Notes under the pieces: generated by a model
Seen by the model: only the letters and a program-made list of their open reading frames with translations
Databases searched by the model: none
What the model was told of the DNA's origin: nothing
Program-made: the position numbers and the translations under genes
Shown here: piece by piece, positions 16,137-25,048 of the stretch
Layout of the letters: each line of letters begins with the position of its first letter
Position numbering within the stretch: position 1 is the first letter of the stretch
Source: an uncultured Verrucomicrobiales bacterium
GTDB taxonomy: Bacteria; Verrucomicrobiota; Verrucomicrobiia; Verrucomicrobiales; Akkermansiaceae
Assembly (NCBI GenBank): GCA_937928545.1
Contig: CALGJQ010000021.1
Coordinates: 1-64,000 of the forward strand
Direction of reading: 5' to 3'
Length of the DNA: 64,000 nt

Positions 16137-17702
16137 GTGAGGAAGCGAAAATATGTGCTTTTTTTGATAGCGGCCTATCTGCTAAGTGCTGTCGTGGGAT
16201 GGTATGTGGGAACTGCGGAGGAGAAGGTGGAGGCTGAAGATGAAGTAAGCTTGTCTACTCGCTCGGGAGGAGGACGAGAGAAGAGAAGGGACTCCGGGGT
16301 TGAGCTAGTAAAGAGCTGGGCTTCTGATTTGGAGGGGGTTAAGAATCTAGGTCCTAGCTTGAATCTCAATCATCGAAATTCCTATTATGAAGAGGTGCTG
16401 GATTCGTTAGAACCAAGCGATGCGCCGGAGGAGGAACTCATGCTGTCGCTCCAGGTGTTCCAGTCAATCATTGATGGGTGGAAAGGGACTCCGGAAGATT
16501 TGAAGCAGATGAGGAGGCAGCAAGCTGTTACAGGGGCCCGATGGGCGCAGTGGATGATGGTAGATCCCGAGGCAGCTTTTGCGGCGATGGAAAACCCGGG
16601 TGAAGAATCAGGAATGAGAAGGGTCGGGTTTTACGATAGTATTACCGCACTTTACTTAAGGGATCACGGCATAGATGAAGCCTTGGGCTTGCTGCAAGGG
16701 CGGAAGGGGGGATTTGTGGACCGGATGCGACACAAACTCGCTGGGGAGATCGCAAAGAAGTCTGACGTGAGTGATGTCAAAATTCTATTGAAGAGTTTTG
16801 AGGAAGATGATTTTCAGTCAAAGAAGGTTGTCGATGTGTTGGCCCGTCAATGGGACCTCGATCGCAGGGAGGATCTATTGTCGCTGTTTCGTGAAGATGG
16901 GATTCCATCTTCGATGATTCAGAGTTTGGCAGGTCGAATGGACAAGAGTGAGCTAGTTCCTTGGTTTCGGGAATTGGCGGCAGATGAAAAATTGGACCAA
17001 AACGCGAGGAGTGTTTTGGCGTATACGGCCCTGAGAGAACTGAAGGGGAGCGGCTTGGGTTTAGATGAGCGGATTGAGTTCACGCGTGAGCTTTTTGAAA
17101 ATGTAGGGGTGAATCATTTGGGAGACAGCAAGGGCCTCAAGACGGGGATGGTGACGAGTGGGATGCGGGAGTTTCTGAATAGTGAGGATGATTGGGCTTA
17201 CGCTTTTAGGCACGGGGTTGTCTCGACGGATGAGGTTATGGAAGCAGTCACGGGTGAACTTGCGGAGGTGAGCGAGCATGAGAAGGAGGTGCGATCGCAA
17301 CTGTATCGGCACTTAGCGGAAGAAGATCCTGAGCGGGCGATGGAGCTTTATGAAGGAGTGGACGAAGAGGGGCAAAATTGGCAGAAAATTTACGCGATGC
17401 GTTGGTGGTTTTCGGATGTGAATCCTAACGAGTTTTTGGGTGTGATGAAGGACATCAACTATGAGGGGGAGGAGGATATTCAAAAATCACTCTGGGAAGG
17501 GTGGCGGAAAAATACCGGGTCAAACTTGGACCGCTTTGGAGAAAATTATATTAGCTGGGTCATGGCGTTGCCGGATGGAATTCATAAGGGCCGGGCGCTT
17601 CAAACTCTGGCGCATGAAGGGGAGGTGAGATATCCGGGGATTGGTTTGAGAGTTCAAACGGAATTGGAAGCGATGCGTGCGCGGAAAGGAGAACAAGAAT
17701 GA
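16137..17702 (+). CDS. Membrane-anchored helical-repeat protein (pair member 1)
   Basis: 521 residues from a GTG. An N-terminal membrane anchor or signal (about residues 5-25, YVLFLIAAYLLSAVVGWYVG) is followed by a low-complexity charged stretch. A long all-alpha region built of paired helices follows, rich in E, R, L and W, resembling the exported helical-repeat families expanded in Verrucomicrobiota. No catalytic motif is seen. Its stop overlaps the start of a similar protein (ATGA), so the two are co-made and may form a periplasmic complex. Function unknown. Confidence 0.7.
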   Translation: MRKRKYVLFLIAAYLLSAVVGWYVGTAEEKVEAEDEVSLSTRSGGGREKRRDSGVELVKSWASDLEGVKNLGPSLNLNHRNSYYEEVLDSLEPSDAPEEELMLSLQVFQSIIDGWKGTPEDLKQMRRQQAVTGARWAQWMMVDPEAAFAAMENPGEESGMRRVGFYDSITALYLRDHGIDEALGLLQGRKGGFVDRMRHKLAGEIAKKSDVSDVKILLKSFEEDDFQSKKVVDVLARQWDLDRREDLLSLFREDGIPSSMIQSLAGRMDKSELVPWFRELAADEKLDQNARSVLAYTALRELKGSGLGLDERIEFTRELFENVGVNHLGDSKGLKTGMVTSGMREFLNSEDDWAYAFRHGVVSTDEVMEAVTGELAEVSEHEKEVRSQLYRHLAEEDPERAMELYEGVDEEGQNWQKIYAMRWWFSDVNPNEFLGVMKDINYEGEEDIQKSLWEGWRKNTGSNLDRFGENYISWVMALPDGIHKGRALQTLAHEGEVRYPGIGLRVQTELEAMRARKGEQE

Positions 17703-18997
17703 AGAAAATCGCGGTTGGATTGGGATTGGTTGTGGTGTTTTTAATCGCCTTCTTTTGGGCGAGGTCGGGTGAGCTGGAGGATGGGGGCCGAAACGAAGCA
17801 TCGGAGGCGTGGTCATCGAGTAACTTGAGTGAAGGGAGAGGTATGGAAGGTGGCAGAGGTGAGGCCTTCCGAGGATTGAAGGCCAACGAGTATATGGAGG
17901 TGTGGAAAGCCGTGCCGGAACTGCGACTAAAGAAGAGAAGTCGAGGCAAATTACAGCGCGAGATCCTGTTGGCTTGGGCCGAGGTTGACTTCAAGGGCGC
18001 GGTAGCGGCTGCTATGGGGGAGGCTTGGGATGATGGACAGGGAGCAAGTTCTGGTGGCATTGAGCATCACTTGGGAATGGCCTTTGGAAATGCGATGAGG
18101 GAGAGGCCCTACGAGATATGGGCGATGATCGAGGGTGAGGAATTCGGCTTATTTGAGAGTGCTTTGATGAGAACGGTCTGGACGAATTCAGTTGGTGGTA
18201 AGGATCCCAAAATATTGCTTGCGGCGATGGGGAAGTTGGACCGTGTGAATTTGGAAAAAGCGCTTGGAAAACAGTTCCAAGGAGAGGTGGAAAAGGAGGA
18301 TTTACAGAAAATTTGGGCGAGTCTGAAAGGGCAAAAAAATGCTGCCGTGAAGGCTCCGATGTTGGGTGCTTTGACGGCGAAGATGTTTTCCGAGGAGGAA
18401 ATATTAGAACTCACTCAAGAAGGTGGCTTTGTTGGAGAGCACGCGGCGGTGGCCCTGGCTGAGAAGTTGAAAGAGACGCCGGCTTCGATGGAGAAGTTGA
18501 AGATGGCGGAGTCGTTACCTGAGGCTAGTCGAGGAGCTTTTGTGCTGGAACTCATGAAACAAGCAACCGGAAATCCCGAGGTTTCGAAAGCTGCGGTAGA
18601 TAGTCTTTTAGAAGATGAGCAGTGGGGGCTGATTCGTACAGAAGCGGCAGAGGAAGCGGTGCGTGTTTTTGGGGCTAAGATGGAGCCGGAGGAGTTGGCA
18701 GCGTGGGCGGTGGAACTGCCGCAGCGCGAGGAGACGAAGCAATTATTTCATCGGGGAGTAGAGAGATACATTCAGAAGGATCGTGACGCGGCCTGGGAAT
18801 GGATCGGGGACTTTGACGAAGGGATGTGGCGGGACCGAGCCTATGCGGAATTTTCCCAGCAATCTCTCAACCACTTTGACGATGCTGCAAGATCGGAGGA
18901 AGCTCTCAATATGATTACAGATCCCAAGCTGAAAAAGCTCGCTTGGAGTTGGCGGAGAGGATGGGAGAATAAAACGGGATTCCGAAAGCAGGAGTGA
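17699..18997 (+). CDS. Membrane-anchored helical-repeat protein (pair member 2)
   Basis: 432 residues. N-terminal membrane segment MKKIAVGLGLVVVFLIAFFW, a disordered serine/glycine/glutamate stretch, then an all-alpha repeat region of the same character as the preceding gene. The pair shares the layout, not obvious sequence identity. Its stop codon is directly followed, with no gap, by the stop codon of convergent metX, so no classical terminator fits between them. Function unknown. Confidence 0.7.
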   Translation: MKKIAVGLGLVVVFLIAFFWARSGELEDGGRNEASEAWSSSNLSEGRGMEGGRGEAFRGLKANEYMEVWKAVPELRLKKRSRGKLQREILLAWAEVDFKGAVAAAMGEAWDDGQGASSGGIEHHLGMAFGNAMRERPYEIWAMIEGEEFGLFESALMRTVWTNSVGGKDPKILLAAMGKLDRVNLEKALGKQFQGEVEKEDLQKIWASLKGQKNAAVKAPMLGALTAKMFSEEEILELTQEGGFVGEHAAVALAEKLKETPASMEKLKMAESLPEASRGAFVLELMKQATGNPEVSKAAVDSLLEDEQWGLIRTEAAEEAVRVFGAKMEPEELAAWAVELPQREETKQLFHRGVERYIQKDRDAAWEWIGDFDEGMWRDRAYAEFSQQSLNHFDDAARSEEALNMITDPKLKKLAWSWRRGWENKTGFRKQE

Positions 18998-20134
18998 CTA
19001 ATCTGCGAGGAGCTCGCGGATGTGGGGGGTGTAGAGTTCGGGCTCTAGGAGGAAGGAGTCGTGACCTTTAGCGGAGTGGACGGTGATGTGCATGGTGTCG
19101 ACTTCGGCGGCTTCGAGGTGGCCGACGAGTTCGGCTTGTTCTTCGGGGAAGAAGCAGAAGTCGGAGTCGATCGAGAAGACGAGGAATTTTTGCCCGGCTT
19201 CCTGACAGCGTTTGAAGAGGTCAGTGGGTGAGTCAGCATCGCCTTGGATGACGGCGTTGTAGCGCGACCACATGTCGATGATGCGGAGGTAGGTGTTGGC
19301 GTCGAAGCGCTCGGTGAACTTTTTACCCTGATGGAGCATGTAGCTCTGGAAGGTGTCGCGGACTTGGAACCAGGAGAGCATTTCTTCTTCTTCGACGAGT
19401 TTTTCGCGAGCGCGTTTCTCGAAGGTGTCGAGATGGACGAAGGTTTTGTGAGAGATCATGCGGGCCAAGGCGAGGCCGATTCGGGGGTCTTCGTTTTCGT
19501 AGTAGTCGCCGCCGTTGAAGTGTTTGTCGTTTTCAATGGCGAGGATTTGCTCGAAGAGGATAAGGCGGTTGAGGACGGTTGTTTTGAAACCAGTGGCGAT
19601 GGGGATGACACGGGCGACACGCTCGGGATGGCGGGTGGCGAGCGTGATGGCGAGGAGCCCGCCGACCGAGGGGCCGATGGCGGAGTGGAGCTTATCGATG
19701 CCGAAATGATCGAGAAGGGGGATCTGAGTCTCAATGAGATCCGCGACATTGAGGTGCGGGAAGGTGGAGCCGAAGGGCTTGCCGGTTTCGGGATTGATAC
19801 TGGCGGGGCCTGAGGAACCGTAGCAGCCGCCGAGGTAGTTTGCGCAGATGACGAAGAAGCGGTCGGTGTCGATGGCTTTGCCGGGACCAACCATCTCGTT
19901 CCACCAGCCGTCGTGAAGTTCCTCGGCCCAAAGGTCGCATCCAGCGGGAGCTTCGGGGTGATGTCCCGAGACGTGATGAGTGCCGGAAAGAGCGTGGAAA
20001 ATGAGGATGGCGTTCGACTTATCGGCATTCAAAGTTCCCCAAGTGGCGTAGGCGATTTGGGCTGAGGGAATGCGGCCGCCTTCCCGGAGAGTGAGATCGC
20101 CGAGGGGAAGGATAGAGCTGGTGGTGTCAGGCAC
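18998..20134 (-). CDS. metX: Homoserine O-acetyltransferase (MetX)
   Basis: A 378-residue alpha/beta-hydrolase acyltransferase that activates homoserine for methionine synthesis. It has the oxyanion/early motif HALSGTHHVSG and NYLGGCYGSSGP, nucleophile S156 in GPSVGG (the family has GxSxGG), an acid D323 or D325 in SIDSDFCFFP, and H358 in AKGHDSFLLE. Length is normal. MetW and MetY are not next to it. The acyl donor (acetyl or succinyl) cannot be told with certainty from what I see. Confidence 0.88.
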   Translation of the reverse strand: MPDTTSSILPLGDLTLREGGRIPSAQIAYATWGTLNADKSNAILIFHALSGTHHVSGHHPEAPAGCDLWAEELHDGWWNEMVGPGKAIDTDRFFVICANYLGGCYGSSGPASINPETGKPFGSTFPHLNVADLIETQIPLLDHFGIDKLHSAIGPSVGGLLAITLATRHPERVARVIPIATGFKTTVLNRLILFEQILAIENDKHFNGGDYYENEDPRIGLALARMISHKTFVHLDTFEKRAREKLVEEEEMLSWFQVRDTFQSYMLHQGKKFTERFDANTYLRIIDMWSRYNAVIQGDADSPTDLFKRCQEAGQKFLVFSIDSDFCFFPEEQAELVGHLEAAEVDTMHITVHSAKGHDSFLLEPELYTPHIRELLAD

Positions 20135-20142
20135 GGGAGGAT

Positions 20143-20220
20143 TGAAACCCTAAATTCGAAAATCTGAAACCCTAAAGAAATCCGAAATGAGGTTTAGAGT
20201 TTCAAATTCTTAGGTTTTGG
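20143..20220. repeat. TGAAACCCTAAA repeat with inverted half
   Basis: TGAAACCCTAAA occurs at 20143-20154 and again at 20165-20176. The segment at about 20191-20217 is nearly the reverse complement of that stretch, so the whole can fold into a long imperfect hairpin. It occupies most of the 99-bp gap between divergent metX and the DUF1802 gene, where promoters must lie. Confidence 0.65.
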
Positions 20221-20233
20221 GCTTCTTTGCGAC

Positions 20234-20698
20234 ATGATTGCTTTTAAAGAATGGGACGTGGTGTGTGAGGCTCTCGAAGAGGGCCGTCAGTCGTTGATTT
20301 TACGGAAGGGTGGGATTCATGAGGGGCGCGAGGGGTTTGCGTTTGCGCATGAGGAATTTGTTCTCTTTCCGACTCGTTTTCATGCGCAGGGGGATTTTGT
20401 GAAGACTCCTGGAGTGGTGGCGAAACCGGAATGGGAAATTGGGGAAGAGTTGGTAATCACTTCGAAGGTGAAGGTGACGAAGGCGGTGACTTTGACGGAG
20501 TGGGATGAGGTTTCGGCCTTGGGGGATCAGCATATTTGGACTGAGGAGACGATTCGGGATCGTTTCTTTTGGGAAGGGAAAGGAATGGCTTCGGGGAGCA
20601 TCCATGTGGCTTACGTGGAAGTTGAGAAGTTAGATGAGCCGATTGTGCTGACTTATGAGAAGAAGTACGGGGGATGTCGGAGTTGGGTGGAGCTCTAA
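20234..20698 (+). CDS. DUF1802 family protein
   Basis: A 154-residue protein that starts AFKEWDVVCEALEEGRQSLILRKGGIHEG and continues EFVLFPTRFHAQ, the conserved core of DUF1802. That family occurs in cyanobacteria, Firmicutes and others and has no established function. No signal peptide or membrane segment. It is divergent from metX and ends before a long intergenic repeat string. Nothing in the neighbourhood points to a role. Confidence 0.75.
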   Translation: MIAFKEWDVVCEALEEGRQSLILRKGGIHEGREGFAFAHEEFVLFPTRFHAQGDFVKTPGVVAKPEWEIGEELVITSKVKVTKAVTLTEWDEVSALGDQHIWTEETIRDRFFWEGKGMASGSIHVAYVEVEKLDEPIVLTYEKKYGGCRSWVEL

Positions 20699-21038
20699 AT
20701 TGGGGGTCTTGGTTGAGGGGGACTCGGGCTGAAGCCCAAGCTCCGTAACTTGGTTGAGGGGGATTTAGAAATCTGTGTCATCCTTTCTCAATCCGTTAAA
20801 ATCTGTGTTCAAATTTCCACTCTAGGGGTTTTAGAAAATCTTTAAGAATCTTTTTTCATCTTCATGAATCTGTGTTGAGAATTCAGGAGCGATTGGGGGG
20901 GGAAGGGGAGTCTTTCACACAGATTTATGAGGATTAAGGCGGGATTCTTGAGGATTGGTTGGGGGCGGGGAGGACACTTTCTAAAGTGTCCTTCCGGCTT
21001 GGTTGAGGGTAAGCGGGCTGGAAGCCGCGCTCTCCATA
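20699..21038. repeat. Mosaic intergenic repeat between convergent genes
   Basis: 340 bp without a gene. Order: linker TCTTGGTTGAGGGGG; hairpin CGGGCTGAAGCCC with AAGCTCCGTAAC; a second CTTGGTTGAGGGGG linker; AATCTGTGTCATCC and CTTTCTCAATCC units; ACACAGATTTATGAGG with GATT words 10-11 bp apart; hairpin GGACACTTT/AAAGTGTCC at 20972-20991; linker GGCTTGGTTGAGGG; then hairpin GCGGGCTGGAAGCCGCGC with TCTCCATA ending at the ROK gene stop. From 20760 on it parallels 12452-12749. Confidence 0.8.
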
Positions 21039-21992
21039 TTAGTCATCGACGTTGAAGCCGGCTTCTTCTAGGGCGAGGGTGGCGGCTCCTACGATACCGG
21101 CTTCGTTGCCGAAGCGGGCGGGGAGGATGCGGAGATTTTCTTTGAAGGCGGGGCTGAGTTGAGCGCGCAGGTGCTTTTCGAGCGGTTGGAAAAGGAGCGG
21201 TCCCGCTTTGGCGACTCCTCCTCCGATGATGATGGCCTCGGGGTTGAGGAGCCAGCAGCAGTTCATGAGGGCGGTGGAGAGCATCTTGGCGACTTGGTCC
21301 CAGATCGCTAAGGCGATGAGGTCGCCTTGCAGGGCGAGAGTGGTGAGGTGCGCGGGCTCGCATTCGCTGCGTTCTTTTTCTTGTCCGGCTTTGGTGTAGG
21401 CGGCGTGAGCGAGGTCGGTGATTTGTTGGTTGCCGACGTAGTCTTCGAGCGAGCCTCGGTTACCGTAAGCGCCATCGGGTCCTTGGTAATCGATCGAGCT
21501 TTGTCCGAGTTCTCCGGCGACGAAATTGGCGCCGCGAACCATGCGACCATCGACAACGAGTCCTCCGCCGACACCGGTGCCTAGGGTGATGGCGACGAGG
21601 TGATGCAAGCCGCGACCGGCCCCGCGTTTCCACTCGGCGTAGGCCATGCAGTTAGCGTCATTTTCGACGGTGACGGGGAGATTGGTGAGCTGGTTGAGTT
21701 CGCGCTTCAGGTAGATTTTTTGCCAACCTTTGACGTTGGTGAGGTTGTGAACCATGCCGGTGGGGAAGTCGACAAAGCCGGGCATGCCGACGCCGATCGC
21801 TTCGATTTTAGGGTGCTTTTCCCGAAGCTCGGTGATGGTTTCGTTGATTCGGAAAATGAGCGGCGCGGCGGCTTCGAATTCTTGGGTGTCGATTCGAGGT
21901 GATTCTTCAATAATGTTTCCGCGATACAAAACGCCGGTTTTCACCGAGGTTCCGCCGAAATCGATGCCAATAGCTAAGGGGACGTCGCTCAT
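21039..21992 (-). CDS. ROK family sugar kinase (glucokinase-like)
   Basis: A 317-residue ROK protein with no DNA-binding domain, hence a kinase and not a repressor. It has phosphate-binding IGIDFGGTSVKTG, GVGMPGFVD, catalytic ENDANC, and ITLGTGVGGGLVVDG followed by GELGQ. The usual zinc-binding cysteine cluster after the GH motif (CxCGxxGC) is replaced by GPDGAYGNRGSLEDYV, so the structural zinc site is missing. It is 46 bp upstream of nothing functional except coaX, which is on the same strand further right. Substrate likely glucose or another hexose; not decidable here. Confidence 0.85.
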   Translation of the reverse strand: MSDVPLAIGIDFGGTSVKTGVLYRGNIIEESPRIDTQEFEAAAPLIFRINETITELREKHPKIEAIGVGMPGFVDFPTGMVHNLTNVKGWQKIYLKRELNQLTNLPVTVENDANCMAYAEWKRGAGRGLHHLVAITLGTGVGGGLVVDGRMVRGANFVAGELGQSSIDYQGPDGAYGNRGSLEDYVGNQQITDLAHAAYTKAGQEKERSECEPAHLTTLALQGDLIALAIWDQVAKMLSTALMNCCWLLNPEAIIIGGGVAKAGPLLFQPLEKHLRAQLSPAFKENLRILPARFGNEAGIVGAATLALEEAGFNVDD

Positions 21993-22038
21993 AAAGTTGG
22001 GTAAGATTAGAATTTCTGAAGAAGGGTGGAAACGCTCA

Positions 22039-22773
22039 TTATTGGAAAATGAGGTTCATTCGTCCGATGGCCTGAATTCCTTGTAGGGTCAAGTCGGGGT
22101 CGAGGTGATGAATGGATTCGAGGCCGGCGCTAATGAGGGCGGCATCGCCTCCGGTTGCAATGACGGTGGGTTTTCCTCCGAGTTCAGTGGCAACTGCGTT
22201 GAGGATTTCGCGGATGAGACCTCGGTAGCCGATGACGGCGCCGACTTGCATGGCGTCCTCGGTGCTGCGGCCGATGGCGGAGGTGGGTTCCTCGAGAATG
22301 ATGGAGGGAAGGAGGGCGGTTTTTTGATGGAGGTAGTCGCGGAGGGAAGCGGTGCCGGGAGCAATGACGCCGCCGAGGTAGGCTCCTTTCTTTGAAATGA
22401 CATCGAAGGTGACGGCAGTGCCGAAGTCGATGACGATGGCGGGGCCTTGGTGGGAAAGGAAGGCGGCGGCAGAGTTTGCGAGGCGGTCGGCGCCGATTTG
22501 GGCTGGTTTTGGGTAGTCGATGGTGATGGGGAGCTTCGACTGATGGGAGACGCGATGGGTGGGGATGTTGAAAAAGTCCTCCATGATTTCGGCGGCTTTT
22601 GGGACGACTGAGCAGATCGTGACTTGAGTGAAATCTTGGTCTGAGAGGGCTTTGGTGAGGGTTTTAGGGGAGAGATCGGAGGTGGGGATGATGGCGCGCC
22701 AGGTGGAAAGCTTGCCGTCTTGGTCGAGGGCGAACTTGGTGCGGGTGTTGGAGTTGTCGATGAGGAGGTGCAA
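22039..22773 (-). CDS. coaX: Type III pantothenate kinase CoaX
   Basis: 244 residues from TTG 22773. The open frame runs further back through repeat DNA and the antisense of the glyoxalase gene, but that extension is arginine/proline junk. The true N-terminus HLLIDNSNTRTKFAL (phosphate-binding loop) fits a start here. Other marks are PAQIGADRLAN, VIDFGTAVTFD and ATGGDA. It phosphorylates pantothenate as the first step of CoA synthesis, and the class needs a monovalent cation. It is on the same strand as the ROK kinase, 46 bp apart. Confidence 0.88.
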   Translation of the reverse strand: MHLLIDNSNTRTKFALDQDGKLSTWRAIIPTSDLSPKTLTKALSDQDFTQVTICSVVPKAAEIMEDFFNIPTHRVSHQSKLPITIDYPKPAQIGADRLANSAAAFLSHQGPAIVIDFGTAVTFDVISKKGAYLGGVIAPGTASLRDYLHQKTALLPSIILEEPTSAIGRSTEDAMQVGAVIGYRGLIREILNAVATELGGKPTVIATGGDAALISAGLESIHHLDPDLTLQGIQAIGRMNLIFQ

Positions 22774-22777
22774 GAAC

Positions 22778-22841
22778 GGATAAGGGCTTGGTTGGGTGGC
22801 TTGGTTGGGGGTAAGCGGGCTGGAAGCCCGCTCTCCATATT
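22778..22841. repeat. Hairpin module downstream of the glyoxalase gene
   Basis: Two GGCTTGGTTGGG-type linkers in tandem, then AGCGGGCTGGAAGCCCGCT with CTCCATATT, directly abutting the stop codon of the minus-strand glyoxalase-like gene. It is the cleanest copy of the module: a perfect CGGGCT/AGCCCG stem. Confidence 0.75.
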
Positions 22842-23216
22842 TTAGACTTCGAGGATTTCGACTTCGTAGCCGTCGGGGTCGGTGATGAAGGCCATTTTGC
22901 GTTCGCCGGAGGAGAATTTCTCGCGCCAGCCGCCGGGCCAGATTTCTAGGCCATCTTTTTCGAGGCGGTCGCAATACTCTATGATGTCGGAGACGCCGAC
23001 GCAGGTGTGCATGAGATCTTCGGGGAACTCGACCTTGAAGTCGGGCGAGTAGGTGAGCTCGAGGAAGTGCTCGTTTCCAGGAAGGTGCATGAAGGCGAGT
23101 TCATTCCCTTGGGGGGATTTTTTCTGCTGTCCGAGCTCGAAACCGACTTTTTGGTAGAAGTCGATGGAAGCGGCGGGATCAGAGACACGAATTCGGGTGT
23201 GGAGAAACTTAATCAC
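22842..23216 (-). CDS. gloA: VOC-family protein, lactoylglutathione lyase-like
   Basis: A 124-residue single-chain vicinal-oxygen-chelate protein. Probable metal ligands match glyoxalase I: an N-terminal H in KFLHTRIRV, E in HFLELTY, H in LMHTCVGV and E in GYEVEILE. GNEHFLELTY and DPDGYEVE are strongly glyoxalase-I-like. It would detoxify methylglyoxal as its thiol adduct. The symbol is by family resemblance; whether the organism uses glutathione is unknown. Confidence 0.8.
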   Translation of the reverse strand: MIKFLHTRIRVSDPAASIDFYQKVGFELGQQKKSPQGNELAFMHLPGNEHFLELTYSPDFKVEFPEDLMHTCVGVSDIIEYCDRLEKDGLEIWPGGWREKFSSGERKMAFITDPDGYEVEILEV

Positions 23217-23297
23217 GGGGCTGACTTTGGAGGGAAGTGGCTCGGCTGTGAAGTGTGGAGTTGCGGGAGGGCTGGGGAAAAGGTAGGAATCTGCATC

Positions 23298-25043
23298 TTG
23301 AAGTCATTCAGCTGGACCCTGGCCCTGAGGTATTTGAATCCTCTGCGCACTTTCGTGTCGATTATTACCTTAATCTCGCTTCTTGGGGTGGCTTTTGGCG
23401 CGATGGTTTTGATTGTGGTGCTTTCGGTGCACAATGGCTTTGAGCGGAATTTGAAAGATACCTTGCTTGGGTTTTCGCCTCACGTGTCGGTTTATGCGAA
23501 TGAAGGTGATGGCTTGATTTACGATTGGGAAGAAGCGGAGAAGAATTTCGGGAAGGAAGAGGGTGTGGAAAGTGCTTATGCCTTAGTTGAAGGCTTTGTG
23601 CTGCTCGATTCGAAGTTGTGGCAGCGGCCGGTGAGATTTCGGGCGATCAATACTGAAAATGAAGATCAGGTCGGGGCGCTGCGCGAGATGCTTGATTTAG
23701 AAAGTTACCCAGAGAGTAAGGTGGATTTTAACCTCGCGATTTCGCCTGCTGAAAATGCGGCACCTTCGATTCCGCCACCGCCTCCCTTGGATGGGGAGGA
23801 TCCGGAGTTTCCTCCGGTGAACGATAGCGTGATTTATGGCGATAAGAACGTTGTGATTTCCAAGGTCTTGGCGGAGGCCTTGCGATTGGGGCCAGGAGAT
23901 GAGATTCGACTCATCGCGGCTAGTAATTTGGATGCGGTGATGGACGTTTATAACGTTCCGAAAGAAAGAGCCTGGGATCTTTATCCTGATGTTTTCACGC
24001 AGTTTGAAGAGGTGACTAAAAGCGCCTTTTCGCGAGAGGGAGATGAGGAAAAAGCTTCGTCTGATGAACTTCTTAAAGCCTATCGTTTAATCCAAGGCCT
24101 GATTCCGGTTGAGGTTGAAACTCCAAATGGCCTCGAGATGACTGAGGGGGAAGAAATGCGTCCCTTTGAGCGGCGGAAGTTGGGTGAGATTCTCGATGTT
24201 TTAATTGAGACGAATCGGGATGAGGATGGAGTGAGCTTTTATCAAAGTGGGACTCAGGAGGACTTGCTGAACCGTCTGACGGAGCTTCGGGAATTGGATC
24301 TGGAGAAGGCCGATAATGAAGGGTTTCGGGAGATTGAGGAATTTGTTGTTCCGAAGACTCTGGTGGTTCAAGGGGTTTATGCCGATAACAAGCGCTCTCA
24401 GGGACCGGAGTTGTTTTTGCCGCTTTCGATTGGGATGGAGTTGAAAGGTCTAAAGGGCGGGGTTGAGTCGATTGGGCTTCGGGTGAAGGATCCCTATCAC
24501 GCAGAAGAAACCGCGAGGGCTTTGCGAGAAAGTCATGATGAGCGGTGGATTTTTCAGAGTTGGATGATCACGCACTCGCAGCAATTTCAACTGGTGAAGA
24601 CGGAAAAAGTGATGATGAGTTTTGCACTCTCTTTTATTACACTGCTCTCGGCTTTCAGCATCATGGCGGTGATGTATACCGTGACGGTGCAAAAGCGTCA
24701 GGAGATTGGGGTGATGAAGGCTTTGGGTGCGCGTCCTTCACAGATTGTGCGCGTGTTTGTTTATCAAGGTCTCATCGTGGGAGTGGGTGGAGCGCTTTTG
24801 GGACTGGGTATGGGGCTTTTGGCGATTCGATATCGCGAGGTGATCGTGAGTCTCTTGCGCGGAGTGGGAATTGATCCTTTCCCGCCAGATTTTCATGGGA
24901 TGAGTGAGCTTCCCGCTTTGGTGGAGCCTGCGCAGTTGATTGTGATTTGTGTGGTTGCGGTCATTCTTTGTCTTTTGGCTGCTTTGGTTCCGGCCTTGAT
25001 GGCGGCCTTTCGTGATCCTGCAAAATCCCTCCGTAACCTTTAG
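23298..25043 (+). CDS. LolC/E-type ABC transporter permease, oversized
   Basis: 581 residues from TTG 23298. The frame is open further left over the antisense of the glyoxalase gene, but homology starts at FSWTLALRYLNPLRTFVSIITLISLLGVAFGA. One transmembrane helix at the N-terminus, a long periplasmic region, and three more near the C-terminus ending in FRDPAKSLRNL make the FtsX/LolE architecture. Lipoprotein-releasing permeases are about 400 residues, so the periplasmic part is enlarged by about 180 residues, including a proline-rich loop near SIPPPPPL. No LolD ATPase is adjacent. It precedes the RDD gene by 5 bp. Confidence 0.8.
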   Translation: MKSFSWTLALRYLNPLRTFVSIITLISLLGVAFGAMVLIVVLSVHNGFERNLKDTLLGFSPHVSVYANEGDGLIYDWEEAEKNFGKEEGVESAYALVEGFVLLDSKLWQRPVRFRAINTENEDQVGALREMLDLESYPESKVDFNLAISPAENAAPSIPPPPPLDGEDPEFPPVNDSVIYGDKNVVISKVLAEALRLGPGDEIRLIAASNLDAVMDVYNVPKERAWDLYPDVFTQFEEVTKSAFSREGDEEKASSDELLKAYRLIQGLIPVEVETPNGLEMTEGEEMRPFERRKLGEILDVLIETNRDEDGVSFYQSGTQEDLLNRLTELRELDLEKADNEGFREIEEFVVPKTLVVQGVYADNKRSQGPELFLPLSIGMELKGLKGGVESIGLRVKDPYHAEETARALRESHDERWIFQSWMITHSQQFQLVKTEKVMMSFALSFITLLSAFSIMAVMYTVTVQKRQEIGVMKALGARPSQIVRVFVYQGLIVGVGGALLGLGMGLLAIRYREVIVSLLRGVGIDPFPPDFHGMSELPALVEPAQLIVICVVAVILCLLAALVPALMAAFRDPAKSLRNL

Positions 25044-25048
25044 TCACG

